Shown piece by piece: positions 23,976 to 33,817 of a DNA stretch of 64,000 nucleotides. Where the stretch lies: positions 10,655,523 through 10,719,522 of the forward strand of contig JAJEKV010000021.1 in NCBI GenBank assembly GCA_021234155.1, read 5' to 3'. Both the position numbers and the translations under genes were made by a program. The notes below the pieces were generated by a model. That model saw nothing but the letters and a program-made list of their open reading frames with translations, did not search any database and was not told the origin of the DNA. Position 1 is the first letter of the stretch; each line of letters starts with the position of its first letter. This DNA comes from Isoetes taiwanensis (taxonomy: Eukaryota; Streptophyta; Lycopodiopsida; Isoetales; Isoetaceae).

Positions 23976-25378
23976 TGGCAGTTCGTATATCATCAGGCAA
24001 CTTATGTATGCTAATGATGTTTCGCTTATGGCACATACCGCTGCTAGCATGCAACAACATTTACATACTCTGTACAGTTTTTATGAGAACACAAGTCTGC
24101 GTGTTAATCTCCAAAAGACCAAGCCCTTGGTAGGTCAATCTTCTCGGCATACTGTTCCAACTTTGCACTATGGTAGCCACAAAGTTGAAGTTGTAGATAG
24201 CTACAAGTATCTTGGTGTAGAGTTCTGTAAAAACATACTTTGAAAACAATGTATTACCAAGCATATGACTGCTGGCTGGAGGGCACTCTATGCGATGCAA
24301 AACAATTATTTTCGTGCAGAGATTCATGATTGGTCATGGAAAGCCCACTTGTTTCGGGCCTTGGTAGAACCTGTTTTACTGTATGGTTCTGAAGTATGGG
24401 TGCCATTAGTGCTAGTGCTTGGGAGAGCTTAGAACGGGTGCAAAAGTCCTTTCTCACTTACAGCCTAAGAGTCAAAACTATAGTGCCCTATGCTATTCTT
24501 TTACAAGAGATAGGTTTTTGTCCTCTTTAATATCCCGCCATGAAGCGCCATTTCCACTATATCAGCAAGGTGCATCACATGGATGATGATAGGTACCCTT
24601 TTCTCGCGCTTGCCATGGCTGAATCTCCTCAACGTTTGAAACGATGTTGGAAAGAGAATTGTAATGCATGGTTTGCCTGCTGGTCTATGCAACTAGAACA
24701 CTGCATGGTGCCTGCTAGTTCTAATCCTGAGCTTTTGCAATAATATCTCGATGGTCGTTTTTCCCAGAAGATGTAGGATGCAATTACTTTAATCCAAGTT
24801 AAAATTGGTCATTATCATGCACATATAAATACCACTTTGGCATCAGGACCACAAGCTTATTTGCTTGCTTCCTTGTCCAGGAATAAGCTTGTAGCTAATG
24901 CATCGATTCACACAGGGTCTCACAATCTAAGAATTGAGACAGGTAGATGGGAGCGGCCGCAATTGCCATGAGAAGCAAGATTATGTGTATATTGCTAGTT
25001 ATAGGTTATTGAAGATGAAAGCCATACTCTGCTAAGATGTCCTGCTTTTGAGAAGGTCAGGATTCATTATTTGACTTTAGCATTCTATTCCACGCTCCCA
25101 CGACTTCTCAGAGCCCTATCTGTGCATGACTGGCATTATATATGCTTGAGGTTCTAGATGAAGAAAATATATGTAGTCATCATGACCTAGTTATATGTTC
25201 TTCTTGCTTGTCTAGTATCATCGTTACTGCATAGGTTTTTCCCTTGAAAACCTTTTGAGGTAGGGGTTTTTTAATCTTAGTACTAATGGTTGTACTAGGC
25301 CATCGTATGGGTCCCATGGCCTCTTGTCATCATGGACGTTAAAAATTCAATTCTATTCTATTCTATTCTATTCTTTTC
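23965..25378 (+). mobile_element. LINE ORF2 C-terminal part, 3' UTR and ATTCT tail (copy B)
   Basis: The frame reads LMYANDVSLMAHT, RVNLQKTKPL, VDSYKYLGVEF, ALVEPVLLYGSEVW and GPQAYLLASLSRNKL, then TGRWERPQLP and a CCHC end near 25050 (VIEDESHTLLRCPAF). The 3' UTR has TTTTCCCTTGAAAACC, GGGGTTTTTTAATC and GGACGTTAAAA, then a tail of ATTCT units (25348-25378). Stops and frameshifts are present. This is the fullest copy of the ATTCT-tailed family in the window. Confidence 0.82.
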
Positions 25379-25749
25379 TTAGCAACAATAGGTTTCAAAG
25401 ATTAGTAGAAGGATTAAACTGTAAAATGATAACAAATTCATGATATAAAAACGAATGTTGGAGATATTCATATCACAACTTGTTATTCCTTGGTTTGACT
25501 TAAATGGATTGAACAGACCTCCTAGAGAATTGCACAAGTAGTGGTTCAAGGGAAGTATATAGTTAAATTATTGAAGTGAACAGAGAACTATGAAGATCAC
25601 AAATATATTCTTTAGAGTTATGAAAGCCACAGATATATTATTTGGATAATTTGTTTGAGGTGCTCTGAAGATTATGCCTAGGTAACTTGACCTAGAAAAG
25701 GTAATTAGATTAATCGAGTTTTAACCTAGGTGAAGTTATACATGGATTA

Positions 25750-25867
25750 AGGTAATTGCATGAGTTGGGTTAAGGTAATTGCATCCCAAGACAGTCAACA
25801 TGAGTTGTCCAAGCAGGAAGACATTCAGAATTTGTTCTACAATAAGTACAAGGAGCTTTTTGCAGCT
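25750..25867 (+). mobile_element. Left flank of the split L1-type LINE
   Basis: The frame reads LSKQEDIQNLFYNKYKELFAA, which fits the linker before the RT domain in plant L1 ORF2 (a helix ending in YY..LF). It stops at the DNA transposon. Removing 25868-33817 and one AGCT joins this frame directly to ARYIDNCKMSEFFDYL at 33821 onward. Upstream of about 25750 no L1 homology is visible; a tandem AAGGTAATTGCAT motif lies there. Confidence 0.55.
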
Positions 25868-25888
25868 GGGTGCAAAATCGGTACTGAG
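25868..25888 (+). repeat. Left terminal inverted repeat
   Basis: GGGTGCAAAATCGGTACTG matches the reverse complement of 33797-33817 at most positions. The subterminal region holds AAGTGCTTAAA at 25920-25930. Confidence 0.65.
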
Positions 25889-26014
25889 TAGCAGAAATCA
25901 CCGTCCGGACGCCGCTTACAAGTGCTTAAAATCGGCGTGTTTTAAACACGACGTGCGTGATTGATCAATTAACATGTAGGGTGCGCGCCCTTCAAATGAC
26001 AGGCTGAGAGAATC

Positions 26015-28788
26015 ATGAGCTTGAATGGTGCCGGAAACATGAATGCCTGTAGCCCGCCATATTCGTGGATGGCGGGCTTACCCATCTTGAATTCAAGCAA
26101 AATGGAGGGACTAATTGTTTCCAAAAATTGCCTGAACCGAAATTCAACAATTTGCCCTCACCAATTTTGCAATACACAGAAATCCGGGATAGATGAAACC
26201 CAATTCCTCTCCCCGTTCACTTTACAAAGCCATTGATGCAGCAAGGAAGAGAGATCAGAGGCAGAGATTGTATGCAAAGAAGGTAGCAATGAAGAAGAAT
26301 TCCCCTTCTAAAGATTCGCCTTCAAAGAAGAATAAGAAATTGAGACTGAGTGACCGCAGAATAAGAGAAATTTCAGGAGAAATTTTTGAAGTATTCAACC
26401 AAATTAGTACAAATGTTGATGACAATGACAAAGGCCGTCTTCTTTGGAGGGCAAGGGATTTACCAATTGCTTCTATAAAGAAATCTAAGCACGTTACTAT
26501 GGCCGAGAAAATGGTGAAGTATTTGAAGGAAACAATGCAAGAACATAAGTATGAGAGGAAGTCCACCCTGATAATGGCAGCAACAGGTACAAATGGTGTC
26601 AAGCCATTGAATCAAACAGTGGCCGATTGTTTCAAAGATCCCCAGAAAAACAATTTCAAATGCTTTTCAAAGAAGGGTACAAGCTAATAAAGGGGAAGGA
26701 CCTTGGTCAATATTCAGGAGGAGGAAGCGGATGGATAGCATGTTAGATTACAATAGAGAAGCTGTTCTCAAGTTCTGGACAGAAAATACAAGAGTTTCTC
26801 CATACAAGAAAGACGGAGGAGGTATGTATCGAGAGAGGGAATAAAGATGGAACATCCAATTCACCTTCTTGAAGTCACCAAGTAAGTATTCATCCTATAT
26901 TGTAGGGTTCATTATATGTAGCATTTATTTGGCATTCACACGATTTCCCCTAGCTTGCAATTCTACCTCAGGTTTAGAGAGGAGAATCCTCATATCAAAA
27001 TTGCTTTTGCGACTTTTGAAAGGTTGAAACCGAAGTTTTGTAAGGAGGATGCGTGAAAGGCATACATCTTTGTTGCATCTACCACTTGAAATTTGAATAC
27101 ATCATGCAGGGATTGAACAGCCTGAGAAAATCGGGTGGAGTTCATGACAATTGCAACTACCACTATGATATTTGTGGCCCTGGCCCAGAATGTGCAGCCA
27201 AGGAGCATACAATCAAGTGCATCAGTGATTTATGGAGACAAGTGGTCTGCAGCAAAGGTGATGATGAGGAGTGGTTTGATCATAACTGCTTGATGTTGGC
27301 GTGTAAAAAATGTGGGTTGGATAGAATTAGAAAATGTCCACAGGAAATGGATGGCACAGGTTCATTACTAGTTACTTGGAAGACATTTGAAAAGCAACCT
27401 GTGGACCAGGACAGAGAATTCAGGGATCCAAGAAAGGCTTTGAGGTACAAACCTGTCTTAAGATTACTACAGAAGGAGAGAAGTCCCAAAGAGTTTCAAG
27501 AGGATATGAAGAAGGTAATATCAGATTTTGTTCCACATAATTACATAGCACATTGGCAGGCCAATCAGTTTTAAACAAGTGTGTGTCATCATTTTAAGAT
27601 ACAATTGTATCTCAAGTATTGACTTTTGCGTAAAATTACAAGCATCAAGATCCGTAATGAGCCCCTGGCCAATGAACCGCATACGTACTCAAGTTTCTAT
27701 ACTTGTTCACATAACATATAGACATGACAAAAGTGCCGATATTCCTGTTCTGCGCATGTATGAAGAAGACCGGCCCAAAGAAAAAAAAAGAACGTAAGAT
27801 TGGAGCAGATCAGAATAGATCAAACAATGGTAGGAAGATCATAAAAGAGACTCACTTTTACATTTCTGATGATAAAGTGCATGTGACTCATTATTTGTGG
27901 AACACTGCCTACAAAAGCATGCTGCATGGCTTAAGGAACAGGAAATAGAGTATGAGAAGCATTGGGTTTGGAGTGATGGCTGCTCATCACAATTCAAGTC
28001 AGCATGGTGCAGGTGCTGTTATCAAAAGGCTGCTAAGTAAGGAACAACTCAAACCCAATGGTGTGCAACTGAGGCATGCTAAAGATATTGTAAAATTTCT
28101 GTGTACATATTTCAGCAGTCTACCAGTTGATGAAACAGATGAGATCAAAAGATATTTTTGGGAAATTGAACTTGCTGTTGTGGCAAACATGCAAGAATAT
28201 GAAATTGAAACACTTAAAGGCACAAAGAAGATACACTGTATCAGACCTGTCAGCAGGAGTAGACCAAACAGGCTTGCTCATAGATGCCTGTCATGTTTCT
28301 GCTTGTTTTGTATGGATCAGAATTGGGACTCCTGCATCAATACAGGTAGATTTGGAAAGTGGGAGGTAACTGACTTAAAACCAGGAGTTGAGAAGAAAAA
28401 GGAGACTCTTGAACAAGCCAATGAATGGATCAGTAATTTGGTAGAGGTAGGTGACAATTTTGCAGTGAATGCTGAGGTAGACAATTCAGAGGGTGTGGAC
28501 TTCTACATCCTCAAGTGCACAGAACCCAAATGCACACTTGAAGATTCATACAAAGATGGATGGGGGCAAAAATTTGGAGTGCATGAGGTTATCTTAAGTG
28601 GACTGTATTATCAATTCTTGGGTAATTTCAAGTACATGTTGCTCACTAAACAACCTGAAGCCTCCGTGCACAGCCACATGGTAAGATATCCTAAAATTGA
28701 TATGGACAAAATAGAAAGCACAGACATGTACAAAATTTCACAGGAGACCCATGAAAAAATTATGGCCAGTCTCCCAATAACATTGTAA
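26015..28788 (+). pseudogene. DDE transposase relic
   Basis: A basic N-terminal part (26193-26687, KKNSPSKDSPSKKNKK) is followed by a Cys-rich block (27053-27574, CCIYHLKFEYIMQGLNSLRK, then C and H pairs, DLWRQVVC, WFDHNCLMLACKKCG). The end of that block reads VTWKTFEKQP and FVPHNYIAHWQANQF. After frameshifts come an NYKHQDP stretch (a relic of a D-F-x-x-N-Y motif), WSDGCSSQFK at 27968-27997 and HGAGAVIKRLL in another frame. About 50 residues usually found between these last two look deleted. A long open C-terminal part follows (27952-28788). I know this motif series from element-borne DDE transposases, but cannot name the superfamily with certainty. Confidence 0.62.
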
Positions 28789-28799
28789 TTCTTTGACAC

Positions 28800-29160
28800 T
28801 TAACCAAATTGATGTAATTCTTTGCAAGTGATTTGTTGTTCCAGCACCTAAGCACGCATTTGTATATATATTAATAATAGTGAGGATGCACAAGGATGGT
28901 GTGCATGGACACGTACTTCGAAATGAAGATTGAATTGTTGTTTAAGAATGTATATTTGTGACATTGGAATAACATTCAATTATTTATTTTGGTACCATCA
29001 CTATCCCAACATTCTTGGCAAAAATATATTGTCAAGGCATTTCCTCGATGTGACATGTGTCAATTCCAATGGTCATACAAAATATTTAAGCCTGGTTACG
29101 AATTAATTGTTCTGGCGCGTGTGAGGTTTTTCGTACACTGACGCGCCTAAGTATAGGATT
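28800..29160. other. Spacer inside the DNA transposon
   Basis: This is AT-rich spacer between the transposase and the acidic gene. Near 29113-29147, GGCGCGT and ACGCGCC form a short inverted pair, and TTTAAGCACTTGGCGCC lies at 29159-29175. These may be promoter or transposase-binding sequences of the acidic gene. Confidence 0.4.
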
Positions 29161-29287
29161 TAAGCACTTGGCGCCTAATCATAAGCTCTTCTTACAAGCT
29201 CACGCTTCCGCCCATTCTTCGCCCAATTCCTCCGCCAATCCTTCCCAATCCTTCCCAATTCCTCCGCCCAATCCTTCCCAATCCGCC

Positions 29288-29751
29288 ATGAAACGTGCAG
29301 CTAGCGAGGAGCCGGAGGTGACCTCCAAGAGGCGCTTACTTAGCCTCGAAGAGGTGTTCCCTCCACTCTTCCCACCACTGCCCACTCTACTTGCCTCCTC
29401 TACTGCCGACTCTACTGCCTCATCATCTTCTGATTCTTTCGATTCCTCATTTTCTGATTCCTCTGAGGAATCAGAAAATGAGGAATCGGAAGAACTTTCT
29501 GAGCAGGAGTATGTCACGGTCGTTCTTGAAGGGTGGGACGGGTCTAGTGAAGAGTGGTCTAGTGAAGAAGAAGAAGCCGATGAAGAAGACGAAGCAGATG
29601 AAGAGATTGAAGACGAATCCGCCGACTTCGAGGAGTTCATGGCGCTGATAAATGGTACATGCATGTTTTATTTGTTTTCTTAATCAATTTTTTGTTAATC
29701 AATTTTCTTAATCAATTAATTTTTTGTGTTGCAGATGGTGCAAATGAATGA
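29288..29751 (+). CDS. Acidic two-exon protein of the DNA transposon, 127 aa
   Basis: The ATG at 29288 (MKRAASEEPEV) begins exon 1 (to 29654). A GTACAT donor at 29655 and a TTGTGTTGCAG acceptor ending at 29734 define an 80-bp intron, and exon 2 adds DGANE and a stop at 29749-29751. A basic start with KRRLL is followed by a Pro/Leu stretch, a Ser/Asp run and long Glu/Asp runs (about half the protein is S, D or E). It may be a nuclear protein with a short basic signal and an acidic activation-like tail. I do not recognise a family. Frames upstream of the ATG are open but lack an ATG. Confidence 0.6.
29440..29488. repeat. Perfect 24-bp inverted repeat with 1-base centre
   Basis: The arm 29440-29463 is the exact reverse complement of 29465-29488. 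It lies in the coding sequence of the acidic gene and gives the same S/D then E/S-rich peptide on both strands. Confidence 0.95.
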
Positions 29752-29759
29752 AATCTGTT

Positions 29760-30480
29760 AGGGCCTCCAGCTTGCCTCCAGCTTTTTTTTTTTAATTGTT
29801 CTTGCCTCCAGCTTGCCTCCAGATTGCCTGCGGAATGTCACCTCCAGATTGCCTCCAGATTGCCTACGGGCTTTTTTGTATATGACTGCAAGTCTCCGGG
29901 CTTTTTTATTGTGAATAGTTGAAGCCTCCGGGCATTTAATTTTCAAAAAGATTGTTATGTACAGCAAACAGGCTTTGAAAATATTTTGAATGAAAAAAAG
30001 TTTTTGATTCTACTTCCATCTGAAAACGTTCTTACTTCTATTATCCATGCATATGACAAAACATTGAATTCTTGTACAGTCCATTCAAATTCTGCTTGAA
30101 TGTAACAATGCTCTAGCTCAAACACTAAGCACTTTAATTAGTTTCAGCAGTGCTTGTGAGTAAGCACTGGTTAACACGAGCACTTATGTAATGAACAACT
30201 AGTTTTAAACAGTTATATAGTATAACAGTAAGCACTGCACCTTAACTGCATGACAGTAAGCACTTGATGACATTAACACTTCTGCAATGGCTTTCTAGTG
30301 ACATTACAGTAAGCAGTATCTGACAGCAAAAACTTATAGACAAGTCTGCATTGAACTGTATAAACAATATAGCAAAAACATTCTTAAATTAATATAAGAT
30401 AAAGATGGTACATGAAAAGTGTAGGATTCCTTGACCTAAATAAATGACAATCAGGCCAATAATCATAAATGTCTCAGGCT
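29760..30480. other. Spacer inside the DNA transposon
   Basis: From 29766 to 29935 phrases such as GCCTCCAG and ATTGCCTCCAG are repeated irregularly, so it is locally repetitive. The rest (to 30480) holds the words TAAGCACT and AACACTTCTGCA in several copies, but no gene. It includes the 3' flank of the minus-strand FCP1/NIF-like gene. Confidence 0.5.
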
Positions 30481-30483
30481 TAA

Positions 30484-31772
30484 TCACAGTAATGGAGGAT
30501 GATAATGTTCATCACCATAAACCTTCTCCAATTCCTCATTCACAAGGGTGCACAACTGCAATTGTTTTCCAGAAAGTCTTTCCAAGCATAGCTTCATAAT
30601 CTTTCTATCTGTCATAGGCCAGGGCTTGCAATTGTGTGTGTTCTTCACCAGTAACTTCATTATTTCCTCAGTCTTGGCCTGCAGTATTCCTTCTATCTTT
30701 GGGGTGAGTACTGTTAGCACTTCATCACAGATATCCATCTTGAATGCAGGTACTAGCAGAAGTTTCCAGGGGCTGCTAAGGTAAGACTTGTATAATGAAT
30801 CATCAAGAAGCAAAGTCTTACCTTTGAATCTTGGGTATGACTCATATATTTTCCCAAGTGGTTTCATCATGACTGGACAGCCAGGTTTGTTAGGGTGGTG
30901 AAAACTGGTCTTCACACATTTTTCCTGTCCCCATACAAATAGAAATCCGTCCCTCAAATCTAGACATAGTACTTGCACATCTTCCACATTAGAGAGTTGC
31001 ATTGATGACCATATACCAACACAACACTTCTGTAACAAAGTCTTCAAGAAGAACACTGCTTTTGGTCTGAATATCACTTTCTTTCTGCTAGTGTATGTCA
31101 TTGTCAATCCTGTTTCCAAGTGTATGTGTTCATTTGCACCAAAAGTTTTTACCAACACAACATTTAAATCCAAGACAATGAGTTTATCTTTTGCTGCCAA
31201 ATCAATATTTAGTACGTTGGAACATCCTGAATACCTACACAACAGGAATTACTACATGAATAAATAGATGAAGATGAAAAGAAAAATGGGTTGAATGTGG
31301 AAACCTTTCTGTATCAACAGCAGGATTCTCTGACCTAACAGAATCAACTGGTAATCCTACAGTGAATACAACAAAAGAAAATCAATAATATTCAATGTTT
31401 TAAGCAACACTAAGTTGTGGCCTTGGCCAGCACTTCCCACACTGACTTTCTAGGTTTTGTAAGGGCATCAATCACTTGTTGAAGATCAGGCTCACCTGAA
31501 ACTTGAGGGCCCGGGTCGCATTTTCTTGAGAACACACTTTGATAGGTGTGGTGTCATGATTGAGGCGCTACGTGATCTTTCACGGTCTTTGCTTCTTGTT
31601 CTCTTTTGTAGCCCTGAACAACTTCTTTGCTATCCTCCAGCTTACCCCTCTTTGTTCTTCTGCCCTTTCCTTTTGGCAAAAATTCACCCAAGTTGCCCTC
31701 ATCCAATGGAATTACTCCCTCAACTTCCTTAAGTGCTTCAATGTGTACACTCGGGCCTGTTGTTTTTTCCAC
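30484..31772 (-). CDS. FCP1/NIF-like HAD phosphatase-like gene inside the transposon
   Basis: Three exons can be placed on the minus strand: about 31772-31496, 31356-31305 (AG/GT borders, 52 nt) and 31234-30484. The joins keep one frame (VSGLPVDSV, then DTERYSGCSN). The last exon reads LIVLDLNVVLV (HAD motif I; DLN instead of DLD is common in plant NIF-like proteins), FRPKAVFFLKTLLQ, VGIWSSM (motif II), KPLGKIYESYPRFKGKTLLLDDS (motif III/IV) and SPWKLLLVPAF. The first exon is Lys/Glu-rich and has one in-frame TGA (31554-31556). The family dephosphorylates proteins such as RNA polymerase II tails. Here the fourth residue after the nucleophile is V, not T, so activity is doubtful. It may be a captured host gene or standard cargo. 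Confidence 0.65.
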
Positions 31773-32378
31773 AACGGTCTTTGTGTTTACAACCGGTCTT
31801 TGTGTTTACGGCTTCTTCTATAGCTTCTTGGATGCTTCTTGGGTGGTGGTGGTGGTTCTCATTGTTGCATTCAAATCAGTCACAATTGATCAGATTCCTC
31901 TGAGGACTTTTTGTGGTGTTCTCGCATCTTCAAATGAAACCATTGTCCTTCTTTGAACCATGTAGGGTGAGACTTCAATTGCGGGGACGGATTAACACAT
32001 CCTTTTTGGTGTACTATTTGAAGTACCTGCAAGATGGCCAAAACCTAGCTCGTCAAATACACCCACTGGCACCTTTCGGGGCAACCATGAATACATTGTC
32101 CTCCTCTCAACAATGAACAACATGCTATATGATACTCATGTTGGCAATTGATTGCTAAACTTAACTCGAAGCTTTAGTGAATTCGGACCACATCTTTGAA
32201 CATGTATAAAATGGATCTTGCACTAACAACTTATCTCATATAATAGTAGAGATGCTAAATGTTGCGTATATCCATTTTCAGCTTCCACAAATTGTTTATG
32301 TAGAAATGCGTAAGGATCGTTTCTTCTTCGAGAACTTTTAACTCCTCCTCAAGTTTGATTTTACATTTTACCCGCTCA

Positions 32379-33640
32379 TTAACGGATGTAGGGTTCATTG
32401 CTTTTTGTACCTTGTTCTCGTGCCAAGTTTCCATCCGGACGACCGCTCCAAATCTTTAATTTACGCCTCCAACTCACGGTTTGGATTAAGCTTGAACTCC
32501 TCCCCTGTTTTGTAGCCAAATCATTTGTGGCATGTCTTAAACTGTTCTCAGCCTCTTCCAACATCATTTTCTGTACTTCAGAGGCCTTCTCATTGCCTTT
32601 CAACTCACTTCCTACTGCTTCTAGATTCTTTGTGATAAGTAAAATTACTTTTCCAATCTCCTGTACTGCATTCTCTAAGGTTTTTATATTTTCATCACAT
32701 GCACTGATCTCATTTGATCCAGCTGCCACCTTTGGCTTTGCCTTCATTTCAGTTTTCCTAACATGTGCTACAACATCTGCCTCTGTTTTTACTTGTCTAT
32801 TGTTGTGGTATCTTTGGCATTGCACAGCAAATGCAGCCCAGTTTACTTTGTGTTCCTCAGGTGCACATTAGAGGAAATTTGAGATCTCATTTCATCCCCA
32901 TAAGAATCCTCCAATGGAATGGCTACCCTCTATTAACTGCAATTAATGCAGCACCAACAACTTCATTGTTGTTGTTTTCCCCCCATAACTTTTGATCCAC
33001 TCGTCAAAATGTTGCGGCGTTTGTTGCATTAGATGCGGAATGAAAAGATCTTTCCAATGATATATGGTTATGATGTATTTCAATATGGTCACATGCGTTA
33101 ACCTTAAAAAAATATGTTTTTTTGCTTATTTCTTATATATTTATATCGTAAAAGATGTATGAATGGATTATCACTAGATAGATCTTGTGAAGACGAACCC
33201 ATTGCTACAAAATGTTTTTGAATCGGAGTTCTGGATCAAAAGTTATAATGAAAAAATGATACTACAGAAGTTAGTTGCAACTGCATTAATTACAGGTTGC
33301 CACATAATACTGGAACGAGATATACTGGAGCTCTTCTCTTATTGGACAGTTTAAAAAGCTGACATGGCATTTTAAGCATTCCTTAATGGGACAAAATGTG
33401 ATCTCATTTTTCCTCTGTAATTTTCAAATGCAAAAGCAAGGACCAGTTGCTTTCTTACTTCTTTGTTGTGACAATTCTTGTAGATTTTTCGGCAGAGTGT
33501 CTCCAACTTCTCTTGAAGATGCTCCTTTGCACAGTGCCATTTTATCTTTCCCTTGTTCAACTTCTTTGTCCAAACAGATTCCCAATCTCGATCCGTGACA
33601 TTATTTTCCAACCAAGTTTCTTCCTCGCGGGGCTTCACCC
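32379..33640 (-). pseudogene. Further minus-strand coding pieces of the transposon
   Basis: Two open stretches on the minus strand look coding. 33638-33372 (WLENNVTDRDWESVWTKKL, then LNKGKIKWHCAKEHL and a Lys-rich end) has no ATG in frame and may start by a shift from an ATG near 33670. 32825-32379 (a coiled coil rich in E, K, N and A) also opens without a good start. They run in the same direction as the FCP1/NIF-like exons and could be its 5' exons or a separate broken gene. I do not recognise either. Confidence 0.35.
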
Positions 33641-33796
33641 CCGAATTGCACAGACCTCCATGCCTCCATCATCAACAGTCAAACACTGATCTGAGTTTTC
33701 GCGCCCAGGGGAAAAGGAGGGAGAAGGGTGTGACGGGCTTCAACGTCCGCGAGTTTCAGCACTTAAAGTGCTTAAACGCTTCGCCAAAAGTTGTAC

Positions 33797-33817
33797 CCCA
33801 CTAGCGATTTTACACCC
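33797..33817 (-). repeat. Right terminal inverted repeat
   Basis: The reverse complement reads GGGTGTAAAATCGCTAGTGGG, matching the left end with a few mismatches. The inverted copy of the subterminal motif, AAGTGCTTAAA, is at 33766-33776. Confidence 0.65.

Larger units (their letters stand above)
19465..25041 (+). repeat. Segmental duplication, copy B
   Basis: This is the second copy of 1-5592, same strand, 19464 bases downstream. Beyond 25041 it continues with the natural end of the plus-strand LINE, whereas copy A is cut at 5592. Copy B is therefore the more complete template. Differences between the copies are small substitutions and indels that gather at CAG/CTG sites and break the reading frame now in A, now in B. 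Confidence 0.93.
25868..33817 (+). mobile_element. 7.95-kb DNA transposon with terminal inverted repeats
   Basis: The left end GGGTGCAAAATCGGTA and the right end (reverse complement GGGTGTAAAATCGCTA) are imperfect inverted repeats. Both sides are flanked by AGCT (25864-25867 and 33818-33821), either a 4-bp target duplication or the outermost repeat bases. Inside lie a DDE transposase relic (26193-28788, plus), an acidic two-exon gene (29288-29751, plus) and an FCP1/NIF-like gene with further coding pieces (30484-33640, minus). The motif TTTAAGCACTT occurs near both ends and at 29159. Insertion into an L1 reading frame is supported by the clean frame join when the element is taken out. Confidence 0.68.

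Noticed and set aside
29200-29664. Long minus-strand frame opposite the acidic gene
   Set aside because: It is the mirror of the palindromic and S/E-rich coding sequence. The plus strand has the ATG, splice sites and basic N-terminus.
31913-32116. Plus-strand frames over 31526-32116
   Set aside because: They lie opposite the Lys/Glu-rich minus-strand exon of the FCP1/NIF-like gene and show no domain.
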